Positions 51,621 through 61,306 are shown, numbered from the stretch's first letter. The stretch: 64,000 nt of DNA from SIG299 sp964544055 (GCA_964544055.1 CAZJAA010000003.1:81221-145220); one strand, 5' to 3'. A program made the numbers and translations. Notes: a model not told the origin generated them from the sequence alone.

Positions 51621-52501
51621 TAAACATAATAATTTGCCCAGTTCGTATAGAGGGCATTTGCATGAGCGCGCCATAATAAAAGCGGCTTCTCCTCCGTGTT
51701 ATTGTCCGGATAATAATTCACCGGAATTGCCGGATTAATTCCTTTGTTTACGTCTCTTTTGTATTCCTTATCGAGAGTCACACGGTCATACTCCGGATGT
51801 CCAAGCACAAATATATTTTTGCCTTCTTCGGCAAGCACAAGAAAAATTCCTGCTTCGTCCGAATCTGCCAAAACCTTCAGCTTGTCATTTGCCAGAATAT
51901 CCTCCTTGCACATTTCCGTGTAGCGAGAATGCGGTGCATAAAACACATCATCAAAGCCTCGCACCAGTGGTTCCTTTCTGAAATGAACCTCATGGCGATA
52001 TATGCCGGAAAGCTTTTCTGGAAGATTTAATTTTCGAATGCCATAATGATAGTACAGACCAGCCTGTGCTCCCCAGCAGATATGCAAAGTCGAGGTTACG
52101 TTGCTCTCCGACCAGTCCATAATCTTTTTTAATTCTTCCCAATATGCAACTTCTTCAAATTCCATGTTTTCCACCGGTGCCCCGGTAATAATCAGTCCGT
52201 CAAATTTCTGGTCTTTCACATCTTCATAGGTCTGGTAGAACGTGTCCAGATGGCTGGTTGCGGTATTTTTCCCTACATAAGTTACGGTTGTTAAAAATGT
52301 GACATCCAGCTGAAGCGGTGTGTTGGACAAAGAGCGCATCAGCTGCACCTCCGTGTCCTCCTTAAGCGGCATGAGATTTAAAATTGCAATCTTCAAGGGA
52401 CGAATATCCTGACTTAAGGAGCGGTTTTCGTCCATCATAAAGATATTTTCTTCTTCTAATATTTTTTTTGCTGGTAAATCATTTTGTACTCTGATTGGCA
52501 T
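51596..52501 (-). CDS. metAA: Homoserine O-acetyltransferase (MetA family)
   Basis: 301 residues with AAAGGA upstream. PIRVQNDLPAKKILEEENIFMM begins the family; catalytic Cys142 is in LHICWGAQAGLYYHYG, and the His-Glu pair in VLGHPEYDRVTL. Residue 111 is Glu (GAPVENMEF). In this family Glu111 selects acetyl-CoA and Gly selects succinyl-CoA, so the enzyme should make O-acetylhomoserine for methionine synthesis. It follows ligA on the same strand with 48 bases between them. Confidence 0.94.
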   Translation of the reverse strand: MPIRVQNDLPAKKILEEENIFMMDENRSLSQDIRPLKIAILNLMPLKEDTEVQLMRSLSNTPLQLDVTFLTTVTYVGKNTATSHLDTFYQTYEDVKDQKFDGLIITGAPVENMEFEEVAYWEELKKIMDWSESNVTSTLHICWGAQAGLYYHYGIRKLNLPEKLSGIYRHEVHFRKEPLVRGFDDVFYAPHSRYTEMCKEDILANDKLKVLADSDEAGIFLVLAEEGKNIFVLGHPEYDRVTLDKEYKRDVNKGINPAIPVNYYPDNNTEEKPLLLWRAHANALYTNWANYYVYQKTPYEW

Positions 52502-52549
52502 TACCCTGATTTCCTTTCTACGTTGCTATTATAAATTGTTTGCAGCCGC

Positions 52550-54493
52550 TTACAGTGCCAGAAATTCCGTTTCTGTAATAATCGGAATACCAAGCTCCTT
52601 GGCAGTTTTGTTTTTTGAAGACGAGGACGTATTGTCATTATTGATGAGATAGTCTGTATTCCGGCTGACACTTCCTGCCACCTTACCGCCTCGTTCCTCA
52701 ATATAAGCTTTGAGTTCATTCCGGTTTTTAAACTGCTCCACGCTTCCTGTAATAACAAAGGTTTTTCCAGAAAAAACGGCTTCTTCTGCTTTTTGGCTTT
52801 TTTCCAGATGTACCTCAGCGAGAATATGGTCAAGCGTTCTCTGGTTTTCTTCCTTGGAAAAGTATTCCACATATGCCTGTGCCATAATTTCACCAATTCC
52901 GCTGATTTCCATCAGCTTCTGCATATCTGCATATCGAATTGCCTCAAAATCCTCGTCAAAAGCTCTGGCTATTAGCTTTGCTGTTGCTACGCCGATGTTC
53001 GGAATGCCAATAGCATAAAGCATTCGCTCTGCTGTCGTATTTCTTGCTTTTTCCACAGAAGCTGTCAGGTTTTCATAGGATTTTACTCCAAAGCCCTCCA
53101 TTTCTACGATTGCCTTTTTATGTTCTTCCAGATGGAACAAATCTGCAGGCTCTGTTAAAAAGCCTTCGTTAATCCACTTTTCCATCGTTGCTTCTGAAAG
53201 TCCTTCCATATTCATGGCATCTCGGCTCACAAAAAGACTGAATGACTTGATTTTTTTTGCCGGGCAGTCCGGATTGGTACAATACAGTACCTTCACATCG
53301 CCTTCCGTAGAAATTCTGGTTTCCCAGCCGCATACTGGACAATGGCATGGAGGCTGGGCGGTACCGCTTTTGGTGTGATTTAGCGCAATCTGCGGAATAA
53401 TCATATTGGCTTTGTACACTTCAATTTCATCGCCTATGCCCAGTGCAAGGCTTTCCATAATGCTGACGTTATGAATACTTGCTCTGGAAACTGTGGATCC
53501 CTCCAGTTCCACCGGTTCAAAAATTGCCACAGGATTAATCAGTCCCGTTCTGGAAGCACTCCATTCTATTTCTTTCAGTGTCGTTTTTGCCGTTTCATCT
53601 TTCCACTTAAACGCAATGGAATCTCTTGGAAATTTCGCCGTTCTTCCCAGACTTTTGGAATATTCAATGTCGTCAAAACAAAGAACCAGTCCATCCGATG
53701 GAAAATCGTTTTTGGCTACCTGTTCGGCAAAATAAGCAACAGCTTCGTGCATCGTTTCCTTTGTAACTTTTTTTTGCTCCACACAGGTAAAGCCAAGGGA
53801 TTGCACCCATTCAAGCTGCTCACTGCGAGTTTTAAACTGCATATCCTCTCCCACTGAAATCAGAGAATACACATAAAACAACACATTCCGTTCTGCCGTA
53901 ATTTTATTATTAAGCTGACGCACACTGCCGCTGCACAGATTTCTTGGGTTTTTGTATTTTGCCGTCACGTCCTCAATTTCCGCATTGATCCGTTCAAATT
54001 CCGAATAGGTAATCACCGATTCTCCGCGTAGCACCAGTTCCCCCTGATACGGAATTTTCAGCGGGATATTTTTATATACTTTTGCATTATTTGTAATATT
54101 CTCACCAATTTCACCATTTCCGCGAGTCAGTGCCTTGACAAGTTCACCACCGCTGTAGGTCAGCACATTGGTAAGTCCGTCCATTTTCCATGACAGCATT
54201 CCCTCTTTATCACCCAGAAAATCTGCCAGCGCATCTACGCTTTTCGTTTTGTCCAGTGAAAGCATCGGAGCCACATGACGTTCCTTCGGAAGCTCACTTA
54301 ACACTTCATATCCGGCATTTACCGTTGGACTGATGCCCATAACAAAACCGGTTTCTTCTTCCAGTGCCTTTAACTCATCATACAGAGCATCATATTCAAA
54401 GTTGCTCATGATTTCCCTGTTTTCCTGCTCATACGCATAATTTGCACGATTTAATAACTCTACCAGTTCTTCAATTCTCTTTCTTTTTTCCAT
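52550..54493 (-). CDS. ligA: NAD-dependent DNA ligase
   Basis: 647 residues from the ATG at 54493, chosen for AGGAG 6 bases before it; the frame is open to 54520. The adenylated lysine is K103 in LSWKMDGLTNV. LTRGNGEIGENITNNAK, FKWKDE and the OB domain follow. A four-Cys zinc finger (CPVCGWETRI, YCTNPDCPAKK), HhH repeats (GFGVKSYENL, GISGIGEIMAQ) and a C-terminal BRCT (VFSGKTFVITGSVEQF) complete it. It seals nicks in replication and repair. KMDG with a T where many have A is a small variation; the long acidic N-terminus is normal. Confidence 0.95.
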   Translation of the reverse strand: MEKRKRIEELVELLNRANYAYEQENREIMSNFEYDALYDELKALEEETGFVMGISPTVNAGYEVLSELPKERHVAPMLSLDKTKSVDALADFLGDKEGMLSWKMDGLTNVLTYSGGELVKALTRGNGEIGENITNNAKVYKNIPLKIPYQGELVLRGESVITYSEFERINAEIEDVTAKYKNPRNLCSGSVRQLNNKITAERNVLFYVYSLISVGEDMQFKTRSEQLEWVQSLGFTCVEQKKVTKETMHEAVAYFAEQVAKNDFPSDGLVLCFDDIEYSKSLGRTAKFPRDSIAFKWKDETAKTTLKEIEWSASRTGLINPVAIFEPVELEGSTVSRASIHNVSIMESLALGIGDEIEVYKANMIIPQIALNHTKSGTAQPPCHCPVCGWETRISTEGDVKVLYCTNPDCPAKKIKSFSLFVSRDAMNMEGLSEATMEKWINEGFLTEPADLFHLEEHKKAIVEMEGFGVKSYENLTASVEKARNTTAERMLYAIGIPNIGVATAKLIARAFDEDFEAIRYADMQKLMEISGIGEIMAQAYVEYFSKEENQRTLDHILAEVHLEKSQKAEEAVFSGKTFVITGSVEQFKNRNELKAYIEERGGKVAGSVSRNTDYLINNDNTSSSSKNKTAKELGIPIITETEFLAL

Positions 54494-54516
54494 ATGCTGC
54501 TCCTGTTCTGCCATTT

Positions 54517-55386
54517 TCATTTCCGGTATGCTCTTTCTGCCGACGTTTCTATTGCCCTCTGCTCCTGCCTGTGTTCTGCGGACTGCGATGCTTTCTTTTC
54601 CTCTCGTCTTTTCTGCTTTTCCACAGCAGCCGGAAGCCCGGAGGAATTTTTAAGCACAGCTTTTAAACGTTCGAGTTCACCCACAGATAAGTTCCGGTAA
54701 GTACCCGGTTTTAAATGACCCAGCTGAATATGCATGATGCGCACCCTTTTTAAAGCAACTACACGGTAGTTAAAATATTCGCACATACGTCGTATTTGCC
54801 GGTTTAATCCCTGTGTTAATATAATTTTAAAGCTGCATTTTCCGGTCTGTTCAACGGTACACGGCTTTGTTACCGTATCCAGAATTGGTACACCTTCTGC
54901 CATTCCCTTTAAAAATCCCGGTGTCAAAGGTTTATTGACCGTTACAAGATACTCTTTTTCGTGATGATTTCCTGCCCGCAGGATTTTATTCACAATATCT
55001 CCGTCATTCGTCAAAAGCAAAAGTCCTTCGGAATCTTTATCCAGGCGGCCGATTGGGTAAATCCGCTTTCCATAGTTTAAAAAATCAATGACATTGTCCG
55101 GTTCTCTGGTATCTGTAGTGCACACAATTCCAACCGGCTTATAAAAAGCAAGCAGTACCTGTTCTTCCTGCTTCATTAATTCTTTTCCATTAAAAATAAC
55201 TTTCTGCCCCGGAAAGACACGGCTTCCCATTTGTGCCGTTACACCGTCAATGGTTACCTTTCCCTGCTCAATATATTTGTCTGCCTCTCTCCGGGAACAA
55301 ACTCCGGCATCTCCGAGATATTTATTAATACGAACGCCGTTTTCTTTTTGCTCCGGCACCTCAAATTTTTTTCTTTTACCTGACAT
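54517..55386 (-). CDS. 23S rRNA pseudouridine synthase, RluB/RluF family
   Basis: 289 residues from the ATG at 55386 (GAGGAG 4 bases before; frame open to 55413). An S4 domain (VRINKYLGDAGVCSRREADKYIEQGKVTIDG) is followed by the catalytic domain with the Asp in YPIGRLDKDSEGLLLLTNDG and the GLNRQIRRMCEYFNYRVVALKRVRI block that is close to RluF. The C-terminal 50 residues are basic and helical. It modifies uridine in large-subunit rRNA. It lies upstream of ligA in the same leftward unit, 23 bases apart. Confidence 0.92.
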   Translation of the reverse strand: MSGKRKKFEVPEQKENGVRINKYLGDAGVCSRREADKYIEQGKVTIDGVTAQMGSRVFPGQKVIFNGKELMKQEEQVLLAFYKPVGIVCTTDTREPDNVIDFLNYGKRIYPIGRLDKDSEGLLLLTNDGDIVNKILRAGNHHEKEYLVTVNKPLTPGFLKGMAEGVPILDTVTKPCTVEQTGKCSFKIILTQGLNRQIRRMCEYFNYRVVALKRVRIMHIQLGHLKPGTYRNLSVGELERLKAVLKNSSGLPAAVEKQKRREEKKASQSAEHRQEQRAIETSAERAYRK

Positions 55387-55504
55387 ACTGCTCCTCATTT
55401 CTGGCTGTATCACAACCCATTATTCTAATAATAATGAAAAATTTGTGATTTGTAAAGACTGGTTCTTGAAATTCTTTTCAGAATAGGTTATAATATACTT
55501 GTTT

Positions 55505-55577
55505 GTTGCTGTAGCTCAGGGGATAGAGCACTTGCCTCCGAAGCAAGGGGTCGCTGGTTCAATTCCAGTCAGCAACG
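55505..55577 (+). tRNA. tRNA-Arg (anticodon CCG)
   Basis: The cloverleaf is complete: acceptor GTTGCTG with CAGCAAC, D arm GCTC/GAGC, anticodon stem CTTGC/GCAAG with loop CTCCGAA (anticodon CCG, reads CGG), and T arm GCTGG/CCAGT with TTCAATT. Discriminator G at 55577; CCA is not encoded. A terminator follows. Confidence 0.95.
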
Positions 55578-55580
55578 CTC

Positions 55581-55614
55581 ATTCCTTCAGCCTAAGCTGG
55601 AGGAATTATTTTTG
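55581..55614 (+). terminator. Terminator after tRNA-Arg
   Basis: ATTCCTTCAGC (55581-55591) pairs with GCTGGAGGAAT (55596-55606) around CTAA, followed by TATTTTTG. It ends the tRNA transcript. Confidence 0.85.
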
Positions 55615-55683
55615 TTACTCTTCGAACGCACCTTGCTCCGGTAGCTTTTTTTCAACTAACCAGCTTTTTTAAGGGAGAAATCA

Positions 55684-56742
55684 ATGAAAAGAAAACAATT
55701 AAACAATTACCTTTACATATTTTCTTCTGTCATGGTTCTTGGGCTTGCCTTACTGTCCTTTGACCCTGCAGATATACGGCATACCTCGTTTCAGCCTACG
55801 CCTGTTCCAACAGGTTCTTCCGACATTACAAAAATGCCGGCGGCAACACTCTCACCTACACCAACGTTATCACCTACTCCGACCAGTACACCAACACCTA
55901 CGCCGACTCCAACCCCATCCCTGGCTCAGATAAATGCAGAAATTGTCATTCAGCCTGCTACGGATGAACTTGGAATCCGTTTAACCGATGTTGTATCCGG
56001 TTACTTAACAAGCTACCATTCGGAGGGAGTAAAAGAGCTTCTGAATATTACCTGTTATTACAAACCAGGTGTAAAAGCAGATGACTATTTTGTCTACGCT
56101 GCCTACGACATCCATTACGAAAGCAGCAACGTTCTCATTCCGGCTTTCAAAGAATTTGTTGTGTCCGGTACAGAAGAAGCCTATTCTGTATTCACAGAAG
56201 GATTAGACTCCGATACCGAGGAAGCACTTTTCCTTTCGCGTGCTTCTGACTCTGTAGCCACACTTTATATTCAGGAATTACTGCGTTGCTACATGAATGC
56301 CAAGCTTGCTGTTGATGAAAACCTGCTTTCGACTCTAGTAACTGATGCAAGCTATTTAAAAATCAAGGATATTGAGGCACAGACACAATACATTGAAGAA
56401 TACAAAAATCTGGAATTTATCATCCTGCCGGTTACGGAGGAAGTCGATGAGTTTGACTACGTTGTGTACGTCGTTAATGATGTAAAAATCGTCAATATTT
56501 CCACCCTTGCCCCTGGCATGGATGAGTACAAAATCACCATTGATGAAAATAATTATCCTCTTATTTTTACCGGTATTACTTCTTCTTCCGGCGATGCGGT
56601 CTGCACTGCTTTCCGCAAATCAGAAGAATATCTTACCAAGCTTAATGAGGTAGTTGAACGCATGAAAAATGCCATGCTTCAGGATCCTTCCCTTCTTGAA
56701 TTTGTAGAACGTCTGAACAATGGTGCAGACGCAACCGAATAA
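55684..56742 (+). CDS. Exported protein with Thr/Pro stalk, function unknown
   Basis: 352 residues. A hydrophobic N-terminal segment (YIFSSVMVLGLALLSF) can act as anchor or signal. Residues about 38-78 are a Pro/Thr/Ser stalk with repeats such as LSPTPTLSPTP and TPTPTPT. The remaining 270 residues form a soluble domain (LTDVVSGYLTSYHSEGVKELLNIT, YFVYAAYDIHYESSNVLIPA, EFDYVVYVVNDVKIVNIS) that looks NTF2-like, as in other clostridial exported proteins. AAGGGAGAAATCA lies before the ATG. No enzyme motif. It precedes the P-type ATPase, with a hairpin between. Confidence 0.6.
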   Translation: MKRKQLNNYLYIFSSVMVLGLALLSFDPADIRHTSFQPTPVPTGSSDITKMPAATLSPTPTLSPTPTSTPTPTPTPTPSLAQINAEIVIQPATDELGIRLTDVVSGYLTSYHSEGVKELLNITCYYKPGVKADDYFVYAAYDIHYESSNVLIPAFKEFVVSGTEEAYSVFTEGLDSDTEEALFLSRASDSVATLYIQELLRCYMNAKLAVDENLLSTLVTDASYLKIKDIEAQTQYIEEYKNLEFIILPVTEEVDEFDYVVYVVNDVKIVNISTLAPGMDEYKITIDENNYPLIFTGITSSSGDAVCTAFRKSEEYLTKLNEVVERMKNAMLQDPSLLEFVERLNNGADATE

Positions 56743-56784
56743 CCATTTTTTTCAAACCCTTCTATTGTCTTTTCAGAATATGAA

Positions 56785-56834
56785 TTATCGTTCCTCCTGT
56801 TGCATAAAATTTAGCAAATCAGGAGGAACGATAA
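56785..56834 (+). promoter_or_regulatory. Perfect hairpin that buries the ATPase ribosome site
   Basis: TTATCGTTCCTCCTG (56785-56799) is exactly complementary to CAGGAGGAACGATAA (56820-56834), and inside the loop TTGC can pair with GCAA. The second arm contains the AGGAGG of the P-type ATPase gene, whose ATG is at 56837. No T tract follows, so it is not a terminator. Folded, it should block translation. Confidence 0.75.
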
Positions 56835-56836
56835 CT

Positions 56837-59404
56837 ATGATACCTTATTCCCTATCCGCAGACAGCGTATTAAAAAAGCTAGAGACAACCAAAGACGGTC
56901 TTTCTGCTAAAACTGCCAGAATCCGCTTGCAGAAATATGGTTCTAATGAGCTTGCTTCTCCTAAAAAAAGCAGCTTATTTCGTCGTTTTTTTACACAATT
57001 TGAAGATTTTATGATATTAGTCCTTCTGGGAGCTGCAGCAGTTTCTTTTTTTCTCTCTCTTTGGGAAGGTCATGCTAATTTCGCCGATCCAGCCATTATA
57101 CTGCTTGTTGTTACACTCAACGCTGTTTTGGGTGTAATACAGGAGGAAAAAGCAGAGCATTCCCTTGAAGCCCTGCAAAAGCTTTCTGCACCTCATGCTT
57201 CCGTCCTGCGGGATGGTCGTCGAAAAGAGGTTTCGTCAGCAGAGCTTGTACCTGGTGATATTATTTTTCTGGAAACAGGAAATCTTATTCCGGCAGATGC
57301 AAGACTGCTTACTGCCACCGGCTTTCAGACGGACGAATCCTCTTTAACCGGAGAATCTGCCTCTGTAGAAAAATTTTGCACTCGAATTTTTCCGGAAGAC
57401 ACACCGCTTGGAGACCGTACAAATATGATTTATGCTTCTTCTGTTGTCACCGCCGGACATGGCACTGCCATTGTCACCGCTACTGGTATGAACACAGAGG
57501 TTGGGAAAATTGCTGCCATGATTCTGACAAGCGAACCTGTGGAAACTCCGCTGCAAAAGCGTCTGGCTGTTGCCGGAAAGGTTCTTGCCATCCTGGTACT
57601 TTGCATCTGTGCCATTCTCTTTTTTGTTGGAATTTTTCAGGGGATTCCGATGATTACCATGTTTATGACTTCCGTAAGCCTTGCCGTAGCATCCATTCCG
57701 GAATCACTGCCTTCTGTCGTCACTATCATGCTTTCTCTTGGTGTACAACGCATGGTGAAGCAGAACGCAATTGTCCGGAAGCTTCCTGCGGTAGAAACGC
57801 TGGGCAGTGCCACTTACATCTGTTCCGACAAAACAGGCACACTGACCCAGAACCATATGTCCGTTGTAAAAACAACCGTTTTCGCTGTTCCATCCAATCT
57901 GCCTTCCATGCCGCATATGGCGCTTTTATGCAGCAACACCACCATCGAAAATAAAACCGTAACCGGAGAAGCCACAGAAAAAGCGCTGGCAGAATATGCT
58001 TTAAAAGAAAGGCTTTCCCCATCGTTTTTTGTTGACTATCTGCGCATTTATGAAATACCTTTTGATTCTGCCAGAAAGTGCATGACAACCGTACATAAGC
58101 TGCCGGATAACGAGCACTATCTTGTGATTACCAAGGGAGCTTTCGATGTTCTTTTAAAAAAATGCCACATTTCTTCCGGAAAGGAAGCCTCCGCACTTCT
58201 TGCACATGACATTCTGACAAAAGATGCCCTTCGCGTGCTGGCTCTTGCATATAAAGTCATTCCAGCCACTCCCCATCTTCAATCGTCTGAACTTGAGCAG
58301 GGGCTGTCACTTTATGGACTGTTCGGTCTGATCGACCCGCCTCGTCCGGAGGCAGCAGCGGCAGTACAAATATGTCTGGACGCAGGCATCACACCAGTGA
58401 TGATTACCGGGGATCACAAAAATACCGCCTGTGCCATTGCTGAAAAGCTTGGCATTCTGCACACAGGTACAAAAGCAATGACTGGTTCTGAACTGGATAC
58501 CTTATCCGAAGAGCAGTTAAAAACTGTCATCTGCGAGTACACCGTTTTTGCACGCGTTTCCCCGGAACACAAGGTTCGCATTGTAAAAGCACTCCAATCC
58601 AGGGGAGAAATTGTTGCCATGAGCGGTGACGGAACAAACGATGCACCAGCCTTAAAAGCCGCAGATATTGGCTGTGCCATGGGGCTGTCCGGCACTGATG
58701 TTGCCAAAAATGCATCTGACATGATTTTAATGGATGATAACTTCTCCACCATTGTTTCCGCAGTCCGGGAAGGACGTGGTATTTATGAAAATATCCGCAA
58801 GGCAATTCAGTTTCTGCTTTCCTGCAACATTGGTGAAATTATCACTATTTTTATGGCTATTTTATTCCGGATGCCTTCTCCTCTGGCAGCCGTACAGCTT
58901 CTCTGGGTAAACCTGATTACCGATTCCCTCCCTGCTATTGCCCTCGGCATGGAACCACCGGAACAGGATGTTATGAAACGCCCTCCTGTTTCCCCAAAGG
59001 AAGGATTATTTACCGGCAGTCTGATTTTTTCAATTGCCGTCGAAGGCATACTTATCGGTTCTCTTACCCTGTTTTCCTATGTTGTTGGCACAAAATATCT
59101 TGGAAACGGCTCTACCATGGCATTCGCAGTCTTAAGTCTTTCCCAGCTTTTTCACGCTTATAATCTGCGCAGCCGTCACTCCCTGTTTCAGATTGGTTTT
59201 TTCACTAACAGGGTTATGAACCTTTGTTTCTTTCTCTGCACCACACTGCAGCTTTTTGTTATCATGCATCCGTGGCTGCAAAATGTTTTTCAGGTAAGCA
59301 CATTGACTGCACCGCAATGGTTTGTTGTTGCATCATGTTCTGTGGCTCCTGTGATTTTCATGGAATTGCAAAAGCATCTTGTCAAAACCGAAAAAGAAGA
59401 TTAA
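56837..59404 (+). CDS. P-type ATPase, calcium-type (P2A)
   Basis: 855 residues from the ATG at 56837 (AGGAGG 10 bases before); the open frame back to 56720 overlaps the previous gene. Actuator TGES at 171-174, phosphorylation Asp331 in CSDKTGTLTQNH, hinge MSGDGTNDAPALKAADIGCAMG. Membrane helix 4 has VASIPESLPS (PEGLP in many calcium pumps) and helix 6 has LLWVNLITDSLPAIALG with the Asn and Asp of the calcium site. It most likely exports calcium or a related divalent ion. Its translation is likely controlled by the hairpin just upstream. Confidence 0.92.
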   Translation: MIPYSLSADSVLKKLETTKDGLSAKTARIRLQKYGSNELASPKKSSLFRRFFTQFEDFMILVLLGAAAVSFFLSLWEGHANFADPAIILLVVTLNAVLGVIQEEKAEHSLEALQKLSAPHASVLRDGRRKEVSSAELVPGDIIFLETGNLIPADARLLTATGFQTDESSLTGESASVEKFCTRIFPEDTPLGDRTNMIYASSVVTAGHGTAIVTATGMNTEVGKIAAMILTSEPVETPLQKRLAVAGKVLAILVLCICAILFFVGIFQGIPMITMFMTSVSLAVASIPESLPSVVTIMLSLGVQRMVKQNAIVRKLPAVETLGSATYICSDKTGTLTQNHMSVVKTTVFAVPSNLPSMPHMALLCSNTTIENKTVTGEATEKALAEYALKERLSPSFFVDYLRIYEIPFDSARKCMTTVHKLPDNEHYLVITKGAFDVLLKKCHISSGKEASALLAHDILTKDALRVLALAYKVIPATPHLQSSELEQGLSLYGLFGLIDPPRPEAAAAVQICLDAGITPVMITGDHKNTACAIAEKLGILHTGTKAMTGSELDTLSEEQLKTVICEYTVFARVSPEHKVRIVKALQSRGEIVAMSGDGTNDAPALKAADIGCAMGLSGTDVAKNASDMILMDDNFSTIVSAVREGRGIYENIRKAIQFLLSCNIGEIITIFMAILFRMPSPLAAVQLLWVNLITDSLPAIALGMEPPEQDVMKRPPVSPKEGLFTGSLIFSIAVEGILIGSLTLFSYVVGTKYLGNGSTMAFAVLSLSQLFHAYNLRSRHSLFQIGFFTNRVMNLCFFLCTTLQLFVIMHPWLQNVFQVSTLTAPQWFVVASCSVAPVIFMELQKHLVKTEKED

Positions 59405-59482
59405 AATAATAGAAAAAGACTGCTGTTTACAAAGCGCATTCAAACAGTAGAAAAAGATTATAAGAAAAGGAAGTGTTTCCTT

Positions 59483-59686
59483 ATGCCAGAGGAAAAAAAA
59501 TGTGCTCCTGTATTACCTTACGACGCTACCTATGGTGAATTTTTTTCCACCTATGACACCGCACCGTATTCCTGCGACCGTGACCGTTGCTATTCCATGA
59601 TTACAAAAACAAGCGGCAACCTTGTAAAATACTTTGCGTGTCACGAAGAAGAGCCTGTAGAAATTGTTGCTAAAGAAGAACCGTAA
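59483..59686 (+). CDS. Small hypothetical protein
   Basis: 67 residues beginning MPEEKKCAPVLPYDATYGEFF and containing YSCDRDRCYSMITKT and YFACHEEEP, so four cysteines. AAGGAAG lies before the ATG, although the AAGGAA and a TTCCTT next to the start can pair. It lies 78 bases after the ATPase gene on the same strand and may be co-transcribed. No family is recognised. Confidence 0.5.
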   Translation: MPEEKKCAPVLPYDATYGEFFSTYDTAPYSCDRDRCYSMITKTSGNLVKYFACHEEEPVEIVAKEEP

Positions 59687-59702
59687 ATCTTATAGAACAA
59701 AA

Positions 59703-59767
59703 ATGTGCACATCCAAAGCGGAGCATTTTTATGTAATAGGAAATCTCAATTTCCTATTGCATAAAAA
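59703..59767 (+). repeat. 65-bp intergenic repeat, copy 1
   Basis: It starts ATGTGCACATCCAAAGCGG and ends in a palindrome TATGTAATAGGAAAT / ATTTCCTATTGCATA. The copy at 63351-63415 is the same length and differs at 5 of 65 positions. It lies between convergent genes. Confidence 0.8.
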
Positions 59768-59800
59768 AGCGTATCAGAACTTTTTCCGATACGCTTTTTT
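59763..59800. terminator. Bidirectional terminator
   Basis: AAAAAAGCGTATC (59763-59775) pairs with GATACGCTTTTTT (59788-59800). It overlaps the end of the repeat and serves the convergent genes ending at 59686 and 59816. Confidence 0.85.
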
Positions 59801-59815
59801 ATATTAATTTATTAT

Positions 59816-61243
59816 TTACATCACTGCGTCCGTATTTACAAGCACTGCACCAAGCACCGTCTTATTCCATGCTTTCAACGCCTCTAATTCCTTTGTAATA
59901 TCGGAAAGAACTGACTTTTCCTGTTGCTCTACCAGAACCACACAATCTACCGCTGCCACGGCTTCAATAGATTCTGCATTGGTAAGAATATCCGGTGCAC
60001 ATACGACGGAGTAAGCATTGCCAAGATTTATGGCTGCTACTGCCTTTTTCAGCTCTTCTGCATCTGCCATTCCGGTAAACGCAATCTTCTTCCAACCTGT
60101 AGCTTCTTCTCTGGATGCAAGGTCGGACTTAATGCTTGTACCTACCATTTTTGCCAAACGTTCATAATCTTCCGGTACTGCTGTAATTCCGCCAAACTTT
60201 GCAAACCATCGAGATACAAACATAAACGGCTTCTTTTTTGTGCGTGCGGCAGGAAGCTCGCCTATCACGCGCAGTCCAAAGCGGTTCTTAATATCCTCCG
60301 GATTTAGCAGTTTTCCTGACATTATCGCACCAAAGGCAACAATAACAGCTACCACAACAACGCCAATGACTCCACCGATAATAAGATACTTTACAGCATT
60401 TTTAATATTTTCTGTCAGTGTATAATCCGGCTGAGGTTCATTTTCTTCCTTTTGCCAATCCAGATATGCTTCGTTTGTTTCCTGCATGGTAATATCCAGA
60501 TTCGTTACTGCCTGACGATTTTCTTTCTGGGTCGCCTGCAAAGAAAGATTTACTGTTTCATATGCGGTTGCATTAATACTTGTTAAAGTGTGTTCAGCTA
60601 CAGCGGCAGAAATTTCTTCCTGCTTAGCAAACAAAGCATTTTTTGTCAAATCTAAAATTTCCTGACATTTTTCTGCACTTTCGTGCTGCACGCTGACTGT
60701 CAGCATATTGTTGTTGTAATCAACGGAAACACCAAGAATTTCATTTAAATAACGGCGTTCCATTTCATAATTCAGATTATTAATTACATACTGCTGCAAC
60801 TCACCGTTTGTCATGTAAGTAGCATAAGCTTTCAGAATACGGTCAGATAAATCCACATTCTGATATGCCATATCCGGCATAATCTGGTAATCATAGTACA
60901 CATATAATTCAAAGGATGCATGGAAATCACGAAGAGGATCTATCTGCATTAAAACAGACTTTTCATTATACTCCTCCTGCTTGGTTTTAGCATCTGCAAT
61001 ATTTTCCAGTTGTGCTTCGTAATTTTCCTCGGTTGCTACCCATGAAGCATATTCACGCTCGAAGTTTAACTGCGCTTTTCTCATATATTCCTCATCCATG
61101 CGATGAATTCCGTAAATACCAAGGCTGCCAAGACCGACGACTACTCCTATCACTATTGCCCAGATAACAATGCTTCTCCAACTTCGCAATACCCGGTAGA
61201 AAAGCCATTTTAAATCAATTTCCTGTTCGTATGTTTCGTTCAT
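59816..61243 (-). CDS. Wzz-like polysaccharide co-polymerase with degenerate BY-kinase-like domain
   Basis: 475 residues from the ATG at 61243 (AAGGAG 8 bases before; frame open to 61267). Two membrane helices (IVIWAIVIGVVVGLGSLGIYGI; YLIIGGVIGVVVVAVIVAFGAIM) flank a long extracellular helical region. The proline-rich GELPAARTKKKP follows the second helix. The last 130 residues (YERLAKMVGTSIKSDLA to CVVLVEQQEKSVLSDITKELEAL) resemble the tyrosine-kinase fold of capsule regulators. No Walker A lysine loop or tyrosine cluster is seen, so it is likely inactive. It should control chain length of a surface polysaccharide. Confidence 0.72.
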   Translation of the reverse strand: MNETYEQEIDLKWLFYRVLRSWRSIVIWAIVIGVVVGLGSLGIYGIHRMDEEYMRKAQLNFEREYASWVATEENYEAQLENIADAKTKQEEYNEKSVLMQIDPLRDFHASFELYVYYDYQIMPDMAYQNVDLSDRILKAYATYMTNGELQQYVINNLNYEMERRYLNEILGVSVDYNNNMLTVSVQHESAEKCQEILDLTKNALFAKQEEISAAVAEHTLTSINATAYETVNLSLQATQKENRQAVTNLDITMQETNEAYLDWQKEENEPQPDYTLTENIKNAVKYLIIGGVIGVVVVAVIVAFGAIMSGKLLNPEDIKNRFGLRVIGELPAARTKKKPFMFVSRWFAKFGGITAVPEDYERLAKMVGTSIKSDLASREEATGWKKIAFTGMADAEELKKAVAAINLGNAYSVVCAPDILTNAESIEAVAAVDCVVLVEQQEKSVLSDITKELEALKAWNKTVLGAVLVNTDAVM

Positions 61244-61306
61244 ATATAATTCTCCTTGATTATCCATGTTTTATTTGTCCATATAATAAAAGTTTTGATA
61301 AAAACA

